This document shows, in pieces, positions 25,072 through 34,122 of a stretch of 64,000 bases of DNA. The stretch covers positions 55,408 through 119,407 of the forward strand of contig NZ_JAVHJP010000003.1 in the NCBI RefSeq assembly GCF_031020795.1. The letters are read 5' to 3'. A program made the translations under genes and the position numbers. Under the pieces are notes generated by a model. The model was not told where the DNA came from. It searched no databases and worked only from the letters and a program-made list of their open reading frames with translations. This stretch comes from Hydrogenophaga pseudoflava (GTDB lineage Bacteria; Pseudomonadota; Gammaproteobacteria; Burkholderiales; Burkholderiaceae_C). Each line of letters begins with the position of its first letter. Positions within the stretch are counted from its first letter, which is position 1.

Positions 25072-26571
25072 ATGAATGCAAAAAAACCCGGGCAAACCCT
25101 GAGATTCCTGCGCCGCGGCGCCCCCGTGACCCTGCCGGACGTGCCTTCAGACCGCACCCTGCTGGAGGTGCTGCGCGAAGACCTGCACCTGAGCGCCACC
25201 AAGGAAGGCTGCGGCGAAGGCGACTGCGGCGCCTGTACGGTGGTGCTGGGCGAGGCGGTGAACGGCCGCCTCACCTACAAGGCCATCAACAGCTGCATCC
25301 GGCTCGCGCACTCGGTGGACGGCATGGCGGTGTTCACGGCCGAAGACATCAGCGCCCCCTCCGGCGAGCTGCATCCCGCCCAGGAGGCGATGGTGCAGTG
25401 CCACGGATCGCAATGTGGCTTCTGCACGCCGGGCTTCGTGATGAGCCTGTTCGGCATGTACCAGAACGCGAAGGATGGAAAGGGCATCACCCGCGAACTG
25501 GCGCAGGCCGACCTCTCGGGCAACCTCTGCCGCTGCACGGGCTACCGGCCCATCCTGGACGCCGCGCAGCAGATGGGCGCCCTGCCCCTGCCCGCCGGCT
25601 GTGGGGTGGACGAGGCTGCCACGGTGACCGCGCTGCATGAACTGAAAAAGAAGCCCGCAGCGGACACCCCCTACCTGCGCCCCACCACGCTGTCCGCCCT
25701 GCTGCAGGCCCGCGCGGCGCACCCGCAGGCCCAGGTCGTGGCCGGCACCACCGACGTCGGACTATGGGTCACCAAGATGCACAAGCACTTTCCGCAGGTG
25801 CTGGACGTGACCGCCGCGCGCGAGCTGCAGCGCGTGGAAAGCTACCCGCACCACATCGCCATCGGTGCAGCGGTGACGCTGACCGAGGCCTTCGCAGCGC
25901 TGGTCAAGGAACGCCCCCAGCTGGTGAATTTCAGCCAGCGATTCGCCGGACTGCCGGTGCGCAACTCGGGCACGCTGGGCGGCAACGTGGCCAACGGATC
26001 ACCTATCGGCGATTCCATGCCGCTGCTGATCGCGCTGGGTGCCAGCGTGGTGCTGATGCGCTGGAAGAAAAGCAGGGCCGGCGGCGAGATCGCCCACCGC
26101 GAACTGCGACTGGAAGACCTCTACACCGGCTACCGCACCAACGTCATGCGGCCGGACGAGCTGCTGTGCTGGATCAAGGTGCCGCAGCCGACCGGGCACG
26201 CGCTGGAAAAGGTCTACAAGATCAGCAAGCGCTTTGACGACGACATTTCGGCGGTGTGTCTCGCCATCCAGATGACGGTGAAAGGCGGTGTGGTGCAGCA
26301 GATTTCCATCGGCGCCGGCGGCGTGGCCGCCACGCCCGCCCGCGCACGCCAGACCGAAGCCGCCCTGCTCGGCCAGGCCTGGAACGAGGACACGGTGATG
26401 GCCGCCACCGCTGCGCTGCGTGCCGAGTTCCAGCCCATCAGCGACATGCGTGCCAGCGCCGGCTACCGCCAGACCGTGCTGGGCAACCTGCTGCGCCGCT
26501 TCTGGCTGGAAAGCCAGGGGCAGCAGGCCATCAACCTGGAAAGCCTCAAGACCCTGGAGGCCCTGTCATGA
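25072..26571 (+). CDS. xdhA: Xanthine dehydrogenase small subunit (FeS and FAD)
   Basis: This 499-residue subunit carries the electron-transfer cofactors of xanthine dehydrogenase. The N-terminal plant-type [2Fe-2S] domain shows GCGEGDCGACTVV, the second [2Fe-2S] domain shows CGFCTPGF and NLCRCTGYRP, and the C-terminal half is the FAD-binding domain (GTTDVGLWVTK, NSGTLGGNVANGSPIGD). It oxidises hypoxanthine and xanthine to urate with XdhB, passing electrons to NAD+. The start is uncertain: ATGs at 25060 and 25072 are in frame and neither has a good ribosome-binding site; I chose the second because the domain starts shortly after. It overlaps xdhB by ATGA. Confidence 0.95.
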   Translation: MNAKKPGQTLRFLRRGAPVTLPDVPSDRTLLEVLREDLHLSATKEGCGEGDCGACTVVLGEAVNGRLTYKAINSCIRLAHSVDGMAVFTAEDISAPSGELHPAQEAMVQCHGSQCGFCTPGFVMSLFGMYQNAKDGKGITRELAQADLSGNLCRCTGYRPILDAAQQMGALPLPAGCGVDEAATVTALHELKKKPAADTPYLRPTTLSALLQARAAHPQAQVVAGTTDVGLWVTKMHKHFPQVLDVTAARELQRVESYPHHIAIGAAVTLTEAFAALVKERPQLVNFSQRFAGLPVRNSGTLGGNVANGSPIGDSMPLLIALGASVVLMRWKKSRAGGEIAHRELRLEDLYTGYRTNVMRPDELLCWIKVPQPTGHALEKVYKISKRFDDDISAVCLAIQMTVKGGVVQQISIGAGGVAATPARARQTEAALLGQAWNEDTVMAATAALRAEFQPISDMRASAGYRQTVLGNLLRRFWLESQGQQAINLESLKTLEALS

Positions 26572-28877
26572 ACGCACCGGATCTCAAACTCGTGGTGGAC
26601 AACACACCTGCAGCCACCGCGGCCGGCGTCTCGCGCTTCCACGAGAGCGCGAGGGCCCAGGTGGCCGGCGCCGCCACCTACATCGACGACATCCCCGAGG
26701 TGCGTGGCACCCTGCACGCGGCACCGGTGTGCTCGCCGGTGGCGCACGGGGTACTCAGGGGCATCGATGCCAGCGCCGCCCTGGCCGTGCCCGGTGTGCA
26801 CGCCTTCATCGGCCCGGACGACATCCCAGGCGACAAGGTCCTTGCCGCCTTCGCGCACGACGAGCCCGTCTTCGCCCAGGGCACGGTGCAGTTCCTCGGC
26901 CAGGTCGGCGGCCTGATCGTGGCCGACGACGTGATGACCGCCCGCCGCGCGGCCCGGCTGGTGAAGTGGGACATCGAGGCACTGGAGCCGGTGCTCACGC
27001 CGCAGCAGGCCCATGCAAAACAGAGCTACGTGCTGCCACCCGTCCATGTGACCCGCGGCGACGCAGCCTCCGCGCTGCAGCGCGCGCCGCACACGCTCGA
27101 AGGAGCGTTCGAGGTCGGCGGGCAGGAACATTTCTATCTGGAAGGCCAGATCGCCTACGTGCTGCCGCTGGAGCAGCAGCAGTGGTGGGTCTGGAGCAGC
27201 ACGCAACACCCGGGCGAGGTGCAGCACTGGGTCTCGCACGCGCTGGGCCTGGCCAACCACGCGGTCACGGTGGAATGCCGGCGCATGGGCGGCGGCTTCG
27301 GCGGCAAGGAAACCCAGGCCGGGCATCTGGCGGTCTGGGCCGCGGTCGCGGCCAACAAACTGCGCCGGCCGGTCAAGCTGCGGCTGGACCGCGACGACGA
27401 CTTCATGGTCACCGGCAAGCGCCATCCGTTCGCGTACACCTACCGCGTCGGCTTCGACGACCGCGGGCGCCTGTGCGGGCTGGAACTGGACATGCTGGCC
27501 AACTGCGGCTTTTCCGCCGACCTCTCGGGCCCGGTGGCGGACCGCGCCATCTTCCACGCCGACAACGCCTACTTCCTCGAAGACGTCGCCATCCATTCCT
27601 ACCGCTGCAAGACCAACACGCAGAGCCACACCGCCTACCGCGGATTCGGCGGGCCGCAGGGCGTGGTCGTCATCGAACGCATCATGGGCGACATCGCTCG
27701 CCATCTCGGCATCGACGCGCTCGACGTGCGGCTGGCCAACCTGTACGGCATCGAGGACCGCAACGTCACCCACTACCAGATGGCGGTGGAGGACAACATC
27801 CTCGAACCGCTGATGACGCAGCTGGCGCGCACCAGCGGCTACCGCGAGCGCGCCGAGCAGATCGCGCAGTGGAACGCCGGCAGCCCCGTCATCAAGCGCG
27901 GCATCGCGCTCACGCCGGTCAAGTTCGGTATCAGCTTCACCGCCACGCTGTTCAACCAGGCGGGTGCGCTGGTGCATGTGTACACCGACGGCAGCGTGCA
28001 GGTGAACCACGGCGGCACCGAAATGGGCCAGGGCCTGAACACCAAGGTCGCGGCCATCGTGGCCGACGAACTGGGCGTGCCGTTCGAGCGCGTGCTCTCC
28101 ACCGCCAGCGACACCAGCAAGGTGCCCAACGCCAGCGCCACCGCCGCCAGCAGCGGCACCGATCTGAACGGCCGCGCGGCCCAGTTCGCCGCGCGCCAGG
28201 TGCGCCAGAACCTCGCGGCCTTCGTCGCCGGGCAGGATGGCGTGGGCGCGGGTGCGGTGCGTTTTGAAGGTGGGCAGGTCGTCACCGAGAAGACCACGCG
28301 CACCTGGGAGTCGGTGGTGGGTGCGGCTTATGCCAACCGCATCCAGCTCTGGAGCGACGGCTTCTACCGCACGCCCAAGATCCACTACGACAAGGTCACC
28401 ATGCTGGGCCGGCCGTTCTACTACTTCGCCTATGGCGCGGCGGTGACCGAGGTCGCCATCGACACGCTGACCGGCGAGAGCCGCGTGCTCAAGGTGGACA
28501 TCCTGCACGACGTGGGCCGCAGCATCAACCCGGCCATCGACATCGGCCAGATCGAGGGCGGTTTCGTGCAGGGCATGGGCTGGCTCACCACCGAGCAACT
28601 GGTGTGGAATGGCAAGGGCTACCTGCAGACCCATGCGCCCAGCACCTACAAGATCCCGGCCACGGGCGACATCCCGGCCCACTTCAAGGTCGATCTCTGG
28701 CCCGAGCCCAACCGCGAGGACAACGTGCACGGCAGCAAGGCCGTGGGCGAGCCGCCGTTCATGCTGGCCATCAGCGTGTTCGAGGCGCTGCGCGACGCGG
28801 TGGCCCAGGCCGGCGGGCGGCCCGAGGCCATGAACGCGCCGGCCACGGCCGAAGAGGTGCTCAACAGCCTGGCCTGA
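26568..28877 (+). CDS. xdhB: Xanthine dehydrogenase large subunit (molybdenum)
   Basis: This 769-residue subunit holds the molybdopterin cofactor. Characteristic segments are GGQEHFYLEGQ, MGGGFGGKETQ, YRGFGGPQG, NHGGTEMGQGLNTK and the C-terminal GSKAVGEPPFMLAISVFEA, which contains the catalytic glutamate. ATG at 26568 overlaps the xdhA stop. In many beta- and gammaproteobacteria an xdhC maturation gene follows; here the next gene is an AraC regulator on the opposite strand, so XdhC must be encoded elsewhere. Closest alternative families (CO or aldehyde dehydrogenases) differ in subunit arrangement. Confidence 0.95.
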   Translation: MNAPDLKLVVDNTPAATAAGVSRFHESARAQVAGAATYIDDIPEVRGTLHAAPVCSPVAHGVLRGIDASAALAVPGVHAFIGPDDIPGDKVLAAFAHDEPVFAQGTVQFLGQVGGLIVADDVMTARRAARLVKWDIEALEPVLTPQQAHAKQSYVLPPVHVTRGDAASALQRAPHTLEGAFEVGGQEHFYLEGQIAYVLPLEQQQWWVWSSTQHPGEVQHWVSHALGLANHAVTVECRRMGGGFGGKETQAGHLAVWAAVAANKLRRPVKLRLDRDDDFMVTGKRHPFAYTYRVGFDDRGRLCGLELDMLANCGFSADLSGPVADRAIFHADNAYFLEDVAIHSYRCKTNTQSHTAYRGFGGPQGVVVIERIMGDIARHLGIDALDVRLANLYGIEDRNVTHYQMAVEDNILEPLMTQLARTSGYRERAEQIAQWNAGSPVIKRGIALTPVKFGISFTATLFNQAGALVHVYTDGSVQVNHGGTEMGQGLNTKVAAIVADELGVPFERVLSTASDTSKVPNASATAASSGTDLNGRAAQFAARQVRQNLAAFVAGQDGVGAGAVRFEGGQVVTEKTTRTWESVVGAAYANRIQLWSDGFYRTPKIHYDKVTMLGRPFYYFAYGAAVTEVAIDTLTGESRVLKVDILHDVGRSINPAIDIGQIEGGFVQGMGWLTTEQLVWNGKGYLQTHAPSTYKIPATGDIPAHFKVDLWPEPNREDNVHGSKAVGEPPFMLAISVFEALRDAVAQAGGRPEAMNAPATAEEVLNSLA

Positions 28878-28903
28878 GCACGCCGCCCGGGCGCGGTGCC
28901 GGC

Positions 28904-29923
28904 TCACTGCATGCGGTGCCGCCGCAGCGACGCCGCCGGCGCTTCGTTGAAGCGCTGGCGGAACAGCCGGGCAAAGTGACCAAGGTGGCTGAAGCCCCAG
29001 TCCGCCGCAACCGACTGCACCGTGGCGCCGGGCGGCGCGAGCAACAGCTCGGCCCGCACACCCTGCAGGCGCTGCTCACGCAGCGCCTCCATGGGCGTGC
29101 AGCCCCGGTACTCGCGGAAGGCCTGGCTCAGCGATCGCACGCTGACGCCGGACGCCGCGGCCAGCTCCCCCAGGGTGGGCGCGTGCCGCGCGTGTTCGCG
29201 GATGTGCCGCTCAGCGGCCAGCACATGCCGCGGCGCCAGCCGGTACTCGTTCTGCGCGGGAGGCCGGTCCAGGTGCACCCGCCACTGCGTGAGCAGGTGC
29301 ACACCGATCGTCTCCTCCAGATGCCGCCCCAGGGGGCCGTCCTGCACCGCCTCGGGCATGTGCGTGACGCACTGGCAGACGTAGTTCAGCAGACCGATCC
29401 ATGGGGAGCCCGCCCCGCCCAGGCGGAAGCTCCGCCGCCACAGGCGTTCGTCGGCCGGACCGCCGAACCAGCGCTGGTGCAGGCGGGCCAGTGCGTCGTG
29501 CTCGAAGGTCAGGTTCACCTGCAGGTGGTGGTGATCGAAGTCGACCCAGTAGTGCGTGCGCGAGTTGTCCACCACAAAGGCATCGCCCACCCCCGTGTCG
29601 CTGAAGGCACGCGCACCGCTCCAGTGGCGCGCCGACCCGCGCAGCGTGGTCAGCACCATGCCGGTGCCGGCCTCGGGTGAAAAGTCCTTGATGTTCACCG
29701 GGATGCCGTACTTGAAGCGGCTGAGGGTGAAGTGCCCGATCCGGGTCGCATCCAGCACCGAGTCCGGGCGGCGGGCCTTGCCCACCGGTGTGACGGTGTA
29801 GGGCATGTACACCCGGTCCGACCACTGGCGGATGTCGTCCCACTCGCTGGACGCCACCAGGCGGTGGCGCGTGCTCGGGCGCCCATGGGCGTCGTGGACC
29901 AGCACATCGCGGATCGCGTCCAT
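28904..29923 (-). CDS. AraC-family regulator
   Basis: This 339-residue regulator has an N-terminal AraC-binding-like domain (about 1-200) and a C-terminal double helix-turn-helix (about 240-335, with TLGELAAASGVSVRSLSQAFREYRG and AADWGFSHLGHFARLFRQRF). The start at 29921-29923 follows AAAGGAGA with good spacing. It is 34 bases downstream of the beta-lactamase-like hydrolase on the same strand. A pair of 17-bp direct repeats spaced 21 bp apart lies upstream of that hydrolase (31242-31279) and has the geometry of an AraC-type site, suggesting that this protein activates its own operon. Ligand unknown. Confidence 0.88.
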   Translation of the reverse strand: MDAIRDVLVHDAHGRPSTRHRLVASSEWDDIRQWSDRVYMPYTVTPVGKARRPDSVLDATRIGHFTLSRFKYGIPVNIKDFSPEAGTGMVLTTLRGSARHWSGARAFSDTGVGDAFVVDNSRTHYWVDFDHHHLQVNLTFEHDALARLHQRWFGGPADERLWRRSFRLGGAGSPWIGLLNYVCQCVTHMPEAVQDGPLGRHLEETIGVHLLTQWRVHLDRPPAQNEYRLAPRHVLAAERHIREHARHAPTLGELAAASGVSVRSLSQAFREYRGCTPMEALREQRLQGVRAELLLAPPGATVQSVAADWGFSHLGHFARLFRQRFNEAPAASLRRHRMQ

Positions 29924-29957
29924 GGGGGTGTCTCCTTTGCCGCGGCTTTGCGCCGGA

Positions 29958-31145
29958 TCAGCGGTGATGGTAGACCGCGGTCTCGAACTCCACAAACCCG
30001 GGGTAGGACGCGCTGTCCTGGAACGGCAGGATCTGGGTGCCCCAGTAGCCGCCGATGCCGTTGCGCCGGTCGATCCAGTAATAGCAGTTGGCCAGCCCCG
30101 CCCACATGGCCGACCCGGCGGGCCGTCCGCTCGGCGTGTCCTCCCGGTTGAGCATGAAGGTGTGGCCCCAGCCCTTGCCGGTGCCGGGGAAGAACTCGCC
30201 CGTGTTGCTGAGCGAGGGAATGGCCGTGGTCCAGCCGCCCGCCGACAGGCCCATGGCGGCCAGGCCGTCCTGGCACATGGCGGCGACGGTCTCCGGCCGC
30301 AGCACGCGGCCGTGCGGACCCGCGCCGTCGTTGAGCAGCATGCGGATGAACTTCATGTACTCGCCCACGGTGCCGTACAGGCCGTGCCCGCCGCAGTCCA
30401 TCACGGCCGGCTGCGGCAGGGCCAGCTCGGGCAGCGGCGTGAGCCGGCCGTCGGCGGCGCGGTCGTGGATGGTCGCGCGGCGCTGGGCCATGGACTCGTT
30501 CATCGTGAAGGCGATGTCCTGCATGCCCAGCGGCTCGAACACGCGCTCACGCATCACCTCGCCCAGGCGCCGGCCGCGCAGGTTTTCGATCACCAGCCCC
30601 ACCCAGTCGATGTTCACCCCGTAGGTCCAGGCCTCCCCCGGGTCGTGCAGCAGCACGGTGCGGATCGACGGCAGCGCGCTCGACACCACCGTGGGGATGC
30701 CCCGGGCCGTGCGGAACTTCAGGTCGGCGTCGCTGAAGAACTCGTAGCCCAGGCCCGAGGTGTGCAGCATCAGGTCGTTGAGAGTGACGCGGCGCTTGGG
30801 CGGGCGCGTGCGGGGCTGGCCGTCGGAGCCGAAGCCCTCCAGCACCTGCAGTTCGTCGATCTCCGGCACATAGCGGCCCGCCGGATCGTCCAGGCGCAAC
30901 CGGCCCTCTTCCACCAGCTGCATCAGGCACACACCGGCCAGCGCCTTGGTGGTGGAGAACAGGGCCAGCACCGTGTCGGTGGTCATGGCCCCGTCCTTGC
31001 CCAGCTCGCGCACGCCGGCGGCGCCTTCGTAGAAGTTGTGCTCGCGGCCGGTGGCCATGGCCACCACCCCGGGGGAGCCCCCGTGGCGGCCCACGTTCTG
31101 CTCCAGCACCGCGTCCAGCGCGGCCTTCATCCTGTTCGTCGTCAT
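29958..31145 (-). CDS. Class C beta-lactamase-like serine hydrolase (EstB type)
   Basis: This 395-residue protein belongs to the beta-lactamase/transpeptidase-like serine hydrolases. The nucleophile motif S-x-x-K is STTK at residues 64-67 and the Y-x-N motif is YGVN at 175-178. No signal peptide is seen, which fits a cytosolic esterase or amidase (EstB, 6-aminohexanoate-dimer hydrolase relatives) rather than a periplasmic beta-lactamase. The ATG at 31143-31145 is preceded by GGAG at proper distance; another ATG four codons upstream has no ribosome-binding site. Substrate unknown. It is in an operon with the AraC regulator behind it. Confidence 0.85.
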   Translation of the reverse strand: MTTNRMKAALDAVLEQNVGRHGGSPGVVAMATGREHNFYEGAAGVRELGKDGAMTTDTVLALFSTTKALAGVCLMQLVEEGRLRLDDPAGRYVPEIDELQVLEGFGSDGQPRTRPPKRRVTLNDLMLHTSGLGYEFFSDADLKFRTARGIPTVVSSALPSIRTVLLHDPGEAWTYGVNIDWVGLVIENLRGRRLGEVMRERVFEPLGMQDIAFTMNESMAQRRATIHDRAADGRLTPLPELALPQPAVMDCGGHGLYGTVGEYMKFIRMLLNDGAGPHGRVLRPETVAAMCQDGLAAMGLSAGGWTTAIPSLSNTGEFFPGTGKGWGHTFMLNREDTPSGRPAGSAMWAGLANCYYWIDRRNGIGGYWGTQILPFQDSASYPGFVEFETAVYHHR

Positions 31146-31217
31146 CTCGGTCTCCATTGCGCGGCTGTTCGGACCACCCGCGCCGGGCCGCGGCTCACCG
31201 GTCGGCGGGTGAGGGCC

Positions 31218-31279
31218 AGTCTAGGAAGCCGCGCGGCTCCCGCCAGTCCCGATCTGGCAGCGGCCTGTCCGGATCTGGC
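31218..31279 (-). promoter_or_regulatory. Promoter with paired AraC-type direct repeats
   Basis: The direct repeats GCCAGTCCCGATCTGGC (31242-31258) and GCCTGTCCGGATCTGGC (31263-31279) agree in 15 of 17 bases and are exactly 21 bp apart, the standard AraC-family spacing. On the minus strand the nearer repeat overlaps a weak -35 (CTGGCG, 31241-31246), which is 17 bases from a -10-like TAGACT (31218-31223). This is the class II activator layout for the hydrolase-AraC operon. The repeats are seen directly; the regulator assignment is inference. Confidence 0.6.
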
Positions 31280-31310
31280 GAATTGCCACGCGTGGGAGGC
31301 ACCCCCACCG

Positions 31311-31368
31311 TTTGACCCGTTTTGGGTCCAACTTCGATCTTGTCGGGTCAAATTCGACCCCCTAGCAT
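31311..31368 (+). promoter_or_regulatory. ROK operon promoter and candidate operators
   Basis: Four copies of one half-site (TTTGACCC or a one-base variant, in both orientations) form two inverted repeats: TTTGACCC-N5-GGGTCCAA at 31311-31331 and GGGTCAAATTCGACCC at 31345-31360. The second lies between a -35-like TTGTCG (31340-31345) and a -10-like TAGCAT (31363-31368), separated by 17 bases. A repressor bound there would block the promoter of the ROK-sugar operon starting at 31418. Confidence 0.65.
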
Positions 31369-31417
31369 CCTTCCCCAGTGCCACCCAACGACGGCGGCGC
31401 GCAGAAGGAGACAGCCC

Positions 31418-32617
31418 GTGATCTGGAAAGAACTGAAAAGCGGTGAACGCACCGTGCTGGACCATGTGTTCTGGTCCAGCGGGATCTCGCGCGATGCGCT
31501 CGCGACGGCGTCCTCGTTCTCCAAGACCCGCGCCAATGCAGCCGTGGCCGAACTGCTCGAACAGGGCCTGCTCGAACACACCGGCGAGCAGGTGGGGACC
31601 GGCGGCCGGCGCGCCGAGACGCTGCGCCTGAGCCGCAGCCTGGGCGTGCTGATCGGCGTGGCGGTGGGCGCCACCGGACTGGAGGTGGGTGTGCTCAGCC
31701 CGGACCTGGCCGTGATGGCCCATCACAGCGAGCCCGCCGACGTGCGCGACGGGCCGGTGCCCATCCTCTCGCGCATCCGTGCGCTCATGCGCGAGCTGCT
31801 CACGCAGTGCGGCCTGCAGGCACGCCAGGTCATCGCCATCGGCATCGGCCTGCCGGGTCCGGTGGACTTCGACAGCGGCCAGCTCGTGAACCCGCCGCTG
31901 ATGCCGCAGTGGGACACCTACTCCATCCGGGACGACCTCGCCAGCGACTTCACCGCGCCGGTGTTCGTCGACAACGACGTCAACGTGATGGCGCTCGGTG
32001 AGCTCTGGCGCATGCAGCGCGGGCTGCAGAACTTCCTGGTGGTGAAGGTGGGCACCGGCATCGGCTGCGGCGTGGTCTGCCACGGACAGGTCTACCGCGG
32101 CGCCAACGGCTCGGCCGGCGACGTGGGCCACATCTGCGTGGTACCCGATGGGCCGCGCTGCCACTGTGGCAACCTGGGCTGCGTGGAGGCCATGGCCGCC
32201 GGCCCGGCCATCGCGCGCATGGCGGCCGAAGCCGCCGAAGCCGGCCAGAGCCCGCTGCTCGCCCGACTGATCGCCGAGCGCGGCAGCCTGCGCCTGCAGG
32301 ACGTGGCCGAGGCCAGCCGAGGCGGCGACCTGGCCGCCAACCAGGTGATCCAGCGCTCGGGCGCCTATGTGGGGCAGATGCTGGCCTCGGTGGTGAACTT
32401 CTTCAACCCCTCGCACGTGTTCATCGGCGGCGGCATCACGCGCGTGGGGCCGCTGTTCCTGGCCGCCGTGCGCCAGAGCGTCTACCACCGCTCGCTGGCG
32501 CTCTCGACGCGCCACCTGGAGATCCAGTACACGCCGCTGGGCGAGCGCGCCGGCCTCATCGGCGCGGGCGTGCTGGCCATGCAGGAGAGCCTGCGCCGCA
32601 TGGAGGTGGCTGGATGA
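31418..32617 (+). CDS. ROK-family transcriptional regulator
   Basis: This 399-residue protein has an N-terminal winged helix-turn-helix (about 1-70, with SFSKTRANAAVAELLEQGLL) and a C-terminal sugar-kinase-like ROK domain with VDNDVNVMALGE and the zinc-binding motif CHCGNLGCVEA (near residue 250). NagC/XylR-type ROK regulators are repressors relieved by a sugar or sugar phosphate. The start is a GTG at 31418-31420, six bases after AAGGAGA. It is the first gene of the sugar operon: its stop overlaps the ATPase start. Candidate operators lie upstream at 31311-31360, so it probably represses itself and the operon. Confidence 0.9.
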   Translation: MIWKELKSGERTVLDHVFWSSGISRDALATASSFSKTRANAAVAELLEQGLLEHTGEQVGTGGRRAETLRLSRSLGVLIGVAVGATGLEVGVLSPDLAVMAHHSEPADVRDGPVPILSRIRALMRELLTQCGLQARQVIAIGIGLPGPVDFDSGQLVNPPLMPQWDTYSIRDDLASDFTAPVFVDNDVNVMALGELWRMQRGLQNFLVVKVGTGIGCGVVCHGQVYRGANGSAGDVGHICVVPDGPRCHCGNLGCVEAMAAGPAIARMAAEAAEAGQSPLLARLIAERGSLRLQDVAEASRGGDLAANQVIQRSGAYVGQMLASVVNFFNPSHVFIGGGITRVGPLFLAAVRQSVYHRSLALSTRHLEIQYTPLGERAGLIGAGVLAMQESLRRMEVAG

Positions 32618-34122
32618 CCGCGCCCGGCACCGGCGGTGTGCGCGTCGAGCTGCGCGGCATCGTCAAGCGTTTCGGCCCGGTGCAGGTGCTGCACGGCGTG
32701 GACCTGGCCTTCGAGCCCGGCCGCATCGTCGGCCTGCTGGGCGAGAACGGCGCGGGCAAGTCCACGCTGATGAAGATCCTCGCGGGCTACGAGTCACCCA
32801 GTGAAGGCGGCATCGTGGTCAACGGCCGCGCCGTGGCGTTCGACGGCCCGCGCGCGGCCGAGGCCGAAGGCATCGTGCTGATCCACCAGGAGTTCAACCT
32901 CGCCGAGGACCTGACGGTGGCGCAGAACATGTTCCTCGGCCACGAGATGCGCCGGGGCTGGTTCGTCGACGACGCGGCCATGCGGGGCATCGCGCGCAGC
33001 CTGCTCGACGACGTGGGCCTGGGCCAGGTGGACCCGGACACGCGCGTGCGCGACCTCATCGTGGCCGAGCGGCAGCTGGTCGAGATTGCCAAGGCACTCT
33101 CGCGCAAGGCGCGCGTGCTCGTCATGGACGAGCCCACCGCCACGCTGACGCCCGGCGAGACCGGGCGGCTGTTCGAACTGGTGGCACGGCTCCAGGCCGA
33201 CGGCGTGACCATCGTCTTCATCTCGCACAAGCTCGACGAGGTCGAGCGCATCACCGAAGAGGTGGTGGTGATGCGCGACGGCCGCCTGGTGGCCCGCCGG
33301 CCCACGGCCTCGCTCACGCGGGCGCAGATGGCCAGCCTGATGGTGGGTCGCGAGCTGGAGGACCTCTACCCGCCGCGCCGGGAGGTGCCGGCCGACGCCC
33401 CGGTGCTGCTGTCGGTGCAGGACCTGAGCGTGCCCGGCTGGGCGCAGGACGTGAGCTTCGAGGTGCGGGCGGGCGAGGTGTTCGGCTTCGCCGGTCTGGT
33501 GGGCGCGGGCCGCACCGAGCTGTTCGAGGGCCTGCTGGGTCTGCGCGAGTGCCGCGCGCGCCACGCGACCGTGGCCGGCCGCCCGGGGCTGCCGCGCTCA
33601 CCGCGCGCCGCGGCCGAGGCCGGCCTGACCTACCTCAGCGAAGACCGCAAGGGGCGCGGTCTGCATGTGCACTTCGGACTGCGCCAGAACCTCACGCTCA
33701 TGGCCCTCGAACGCCACGCCCAGCCCTGGCTGGACCCGGCCAGCGAGCGCCAGGCACTGGAGCAGGCGGTGCGGGACTTCGGCATCCGCTGCGGCTCGAC
33801 CGACGTGACCGCGGGCTCGCTCTCGGGCGGGAACCAGCAGAAGCTTGCGCTGGCCAAGGTGCTGCACCCCGGACCGCGCGTGGTGGTGCTGGACGAGCCC
33901 ACGCGTGGCGTGGACATCGGCGCCAAGCGCGAGATCTACGCGCTCATCCGCCGCCTCGCCGACGAGGGCCGGGCCGTGGTGGTGATCTCGTCCGAACTCA
34001 TGGAACTCATCGGCCTGTGCCACCGCGTCGCGGTGATGCGCGCGGGCCGCCTGCAGGCCACGCTGGTGGCCGCGCAACTCAACGAACAGGAGCTGATCGC
34101 CCATGCCACCGGAACACGCTGA
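32614..34122 (+). CDS. Sugar ABC transporter ATPase (RbsA/XylG type)
   Basis: This 502-residue ATPase has the two fused nucleotide-binding domains of class 2 carbohydrate importers. Domain one has Walker [10 protein letters not shown] and [14 protein letters not shown]; domain two has a degenerate Walker A (GLVGAGRTE), signature LSGGNQQK and Walker [13 protein letters not shown]. Start ATG overlaps the regulator's stop (ATGA), and the end overlaps the permease gene by 20 bases. Such importers carry monosaccharides (ribose, xylose, galactose and others), inositol or autoinducer-2. The sugar cannot be named from the ATPase. Confidence 0.93.
   Translation: MTAPGTGGVRVELRGIVKRFGPVQVLHGVDLAFEPGRIVGLLGENGAGKSTLMKILAGYESPSEGGIVVNGRAVAFDGPRAAEAEGIVLIHQEFNLAEDLTVAQNMFLGHEMRRGWFVDDAAMRGIARSLLDDVGLGQVDPDTRVRDLIVAERQLVEIAKALSRKARVLVMDEPTATLTPGETGRLFELVARLQADGVTIVFISHKLDEVERITEEVVVMRDGRLVARRPTASLTRAQMASLMVGRELEDLYPPRREVPADAPVLLSVQDLSVPGWAQDVSFEVRAGEVFGFAGLVGAGRTELFEGLLGLRECRARHATVAGRPGLPRSPRAAAEAGLTYLSEDRKGRGLHVHFGLRQNLTLMALERHAQPWLDPASERQALEQAVRDFGIRCGSTDVTAGSLSGGNQQKLALAKVLHPGPRVVVLDEPTRGVDIGAKREIYALIRRLADEGRAVVVISSELMELIGLCHRVAVMRAGRLQATLVAAQLNEQELIAHATGTR

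Noticed and set aside
12943-28877. Purine riboswitch upstream of the purine genes
   Set aside because: I looked at the leaders of guaD, the BMP genes and xdhA and saw no recognisable purine or xanthine aptamer core; a covariance search would be needed to exclude it fully.
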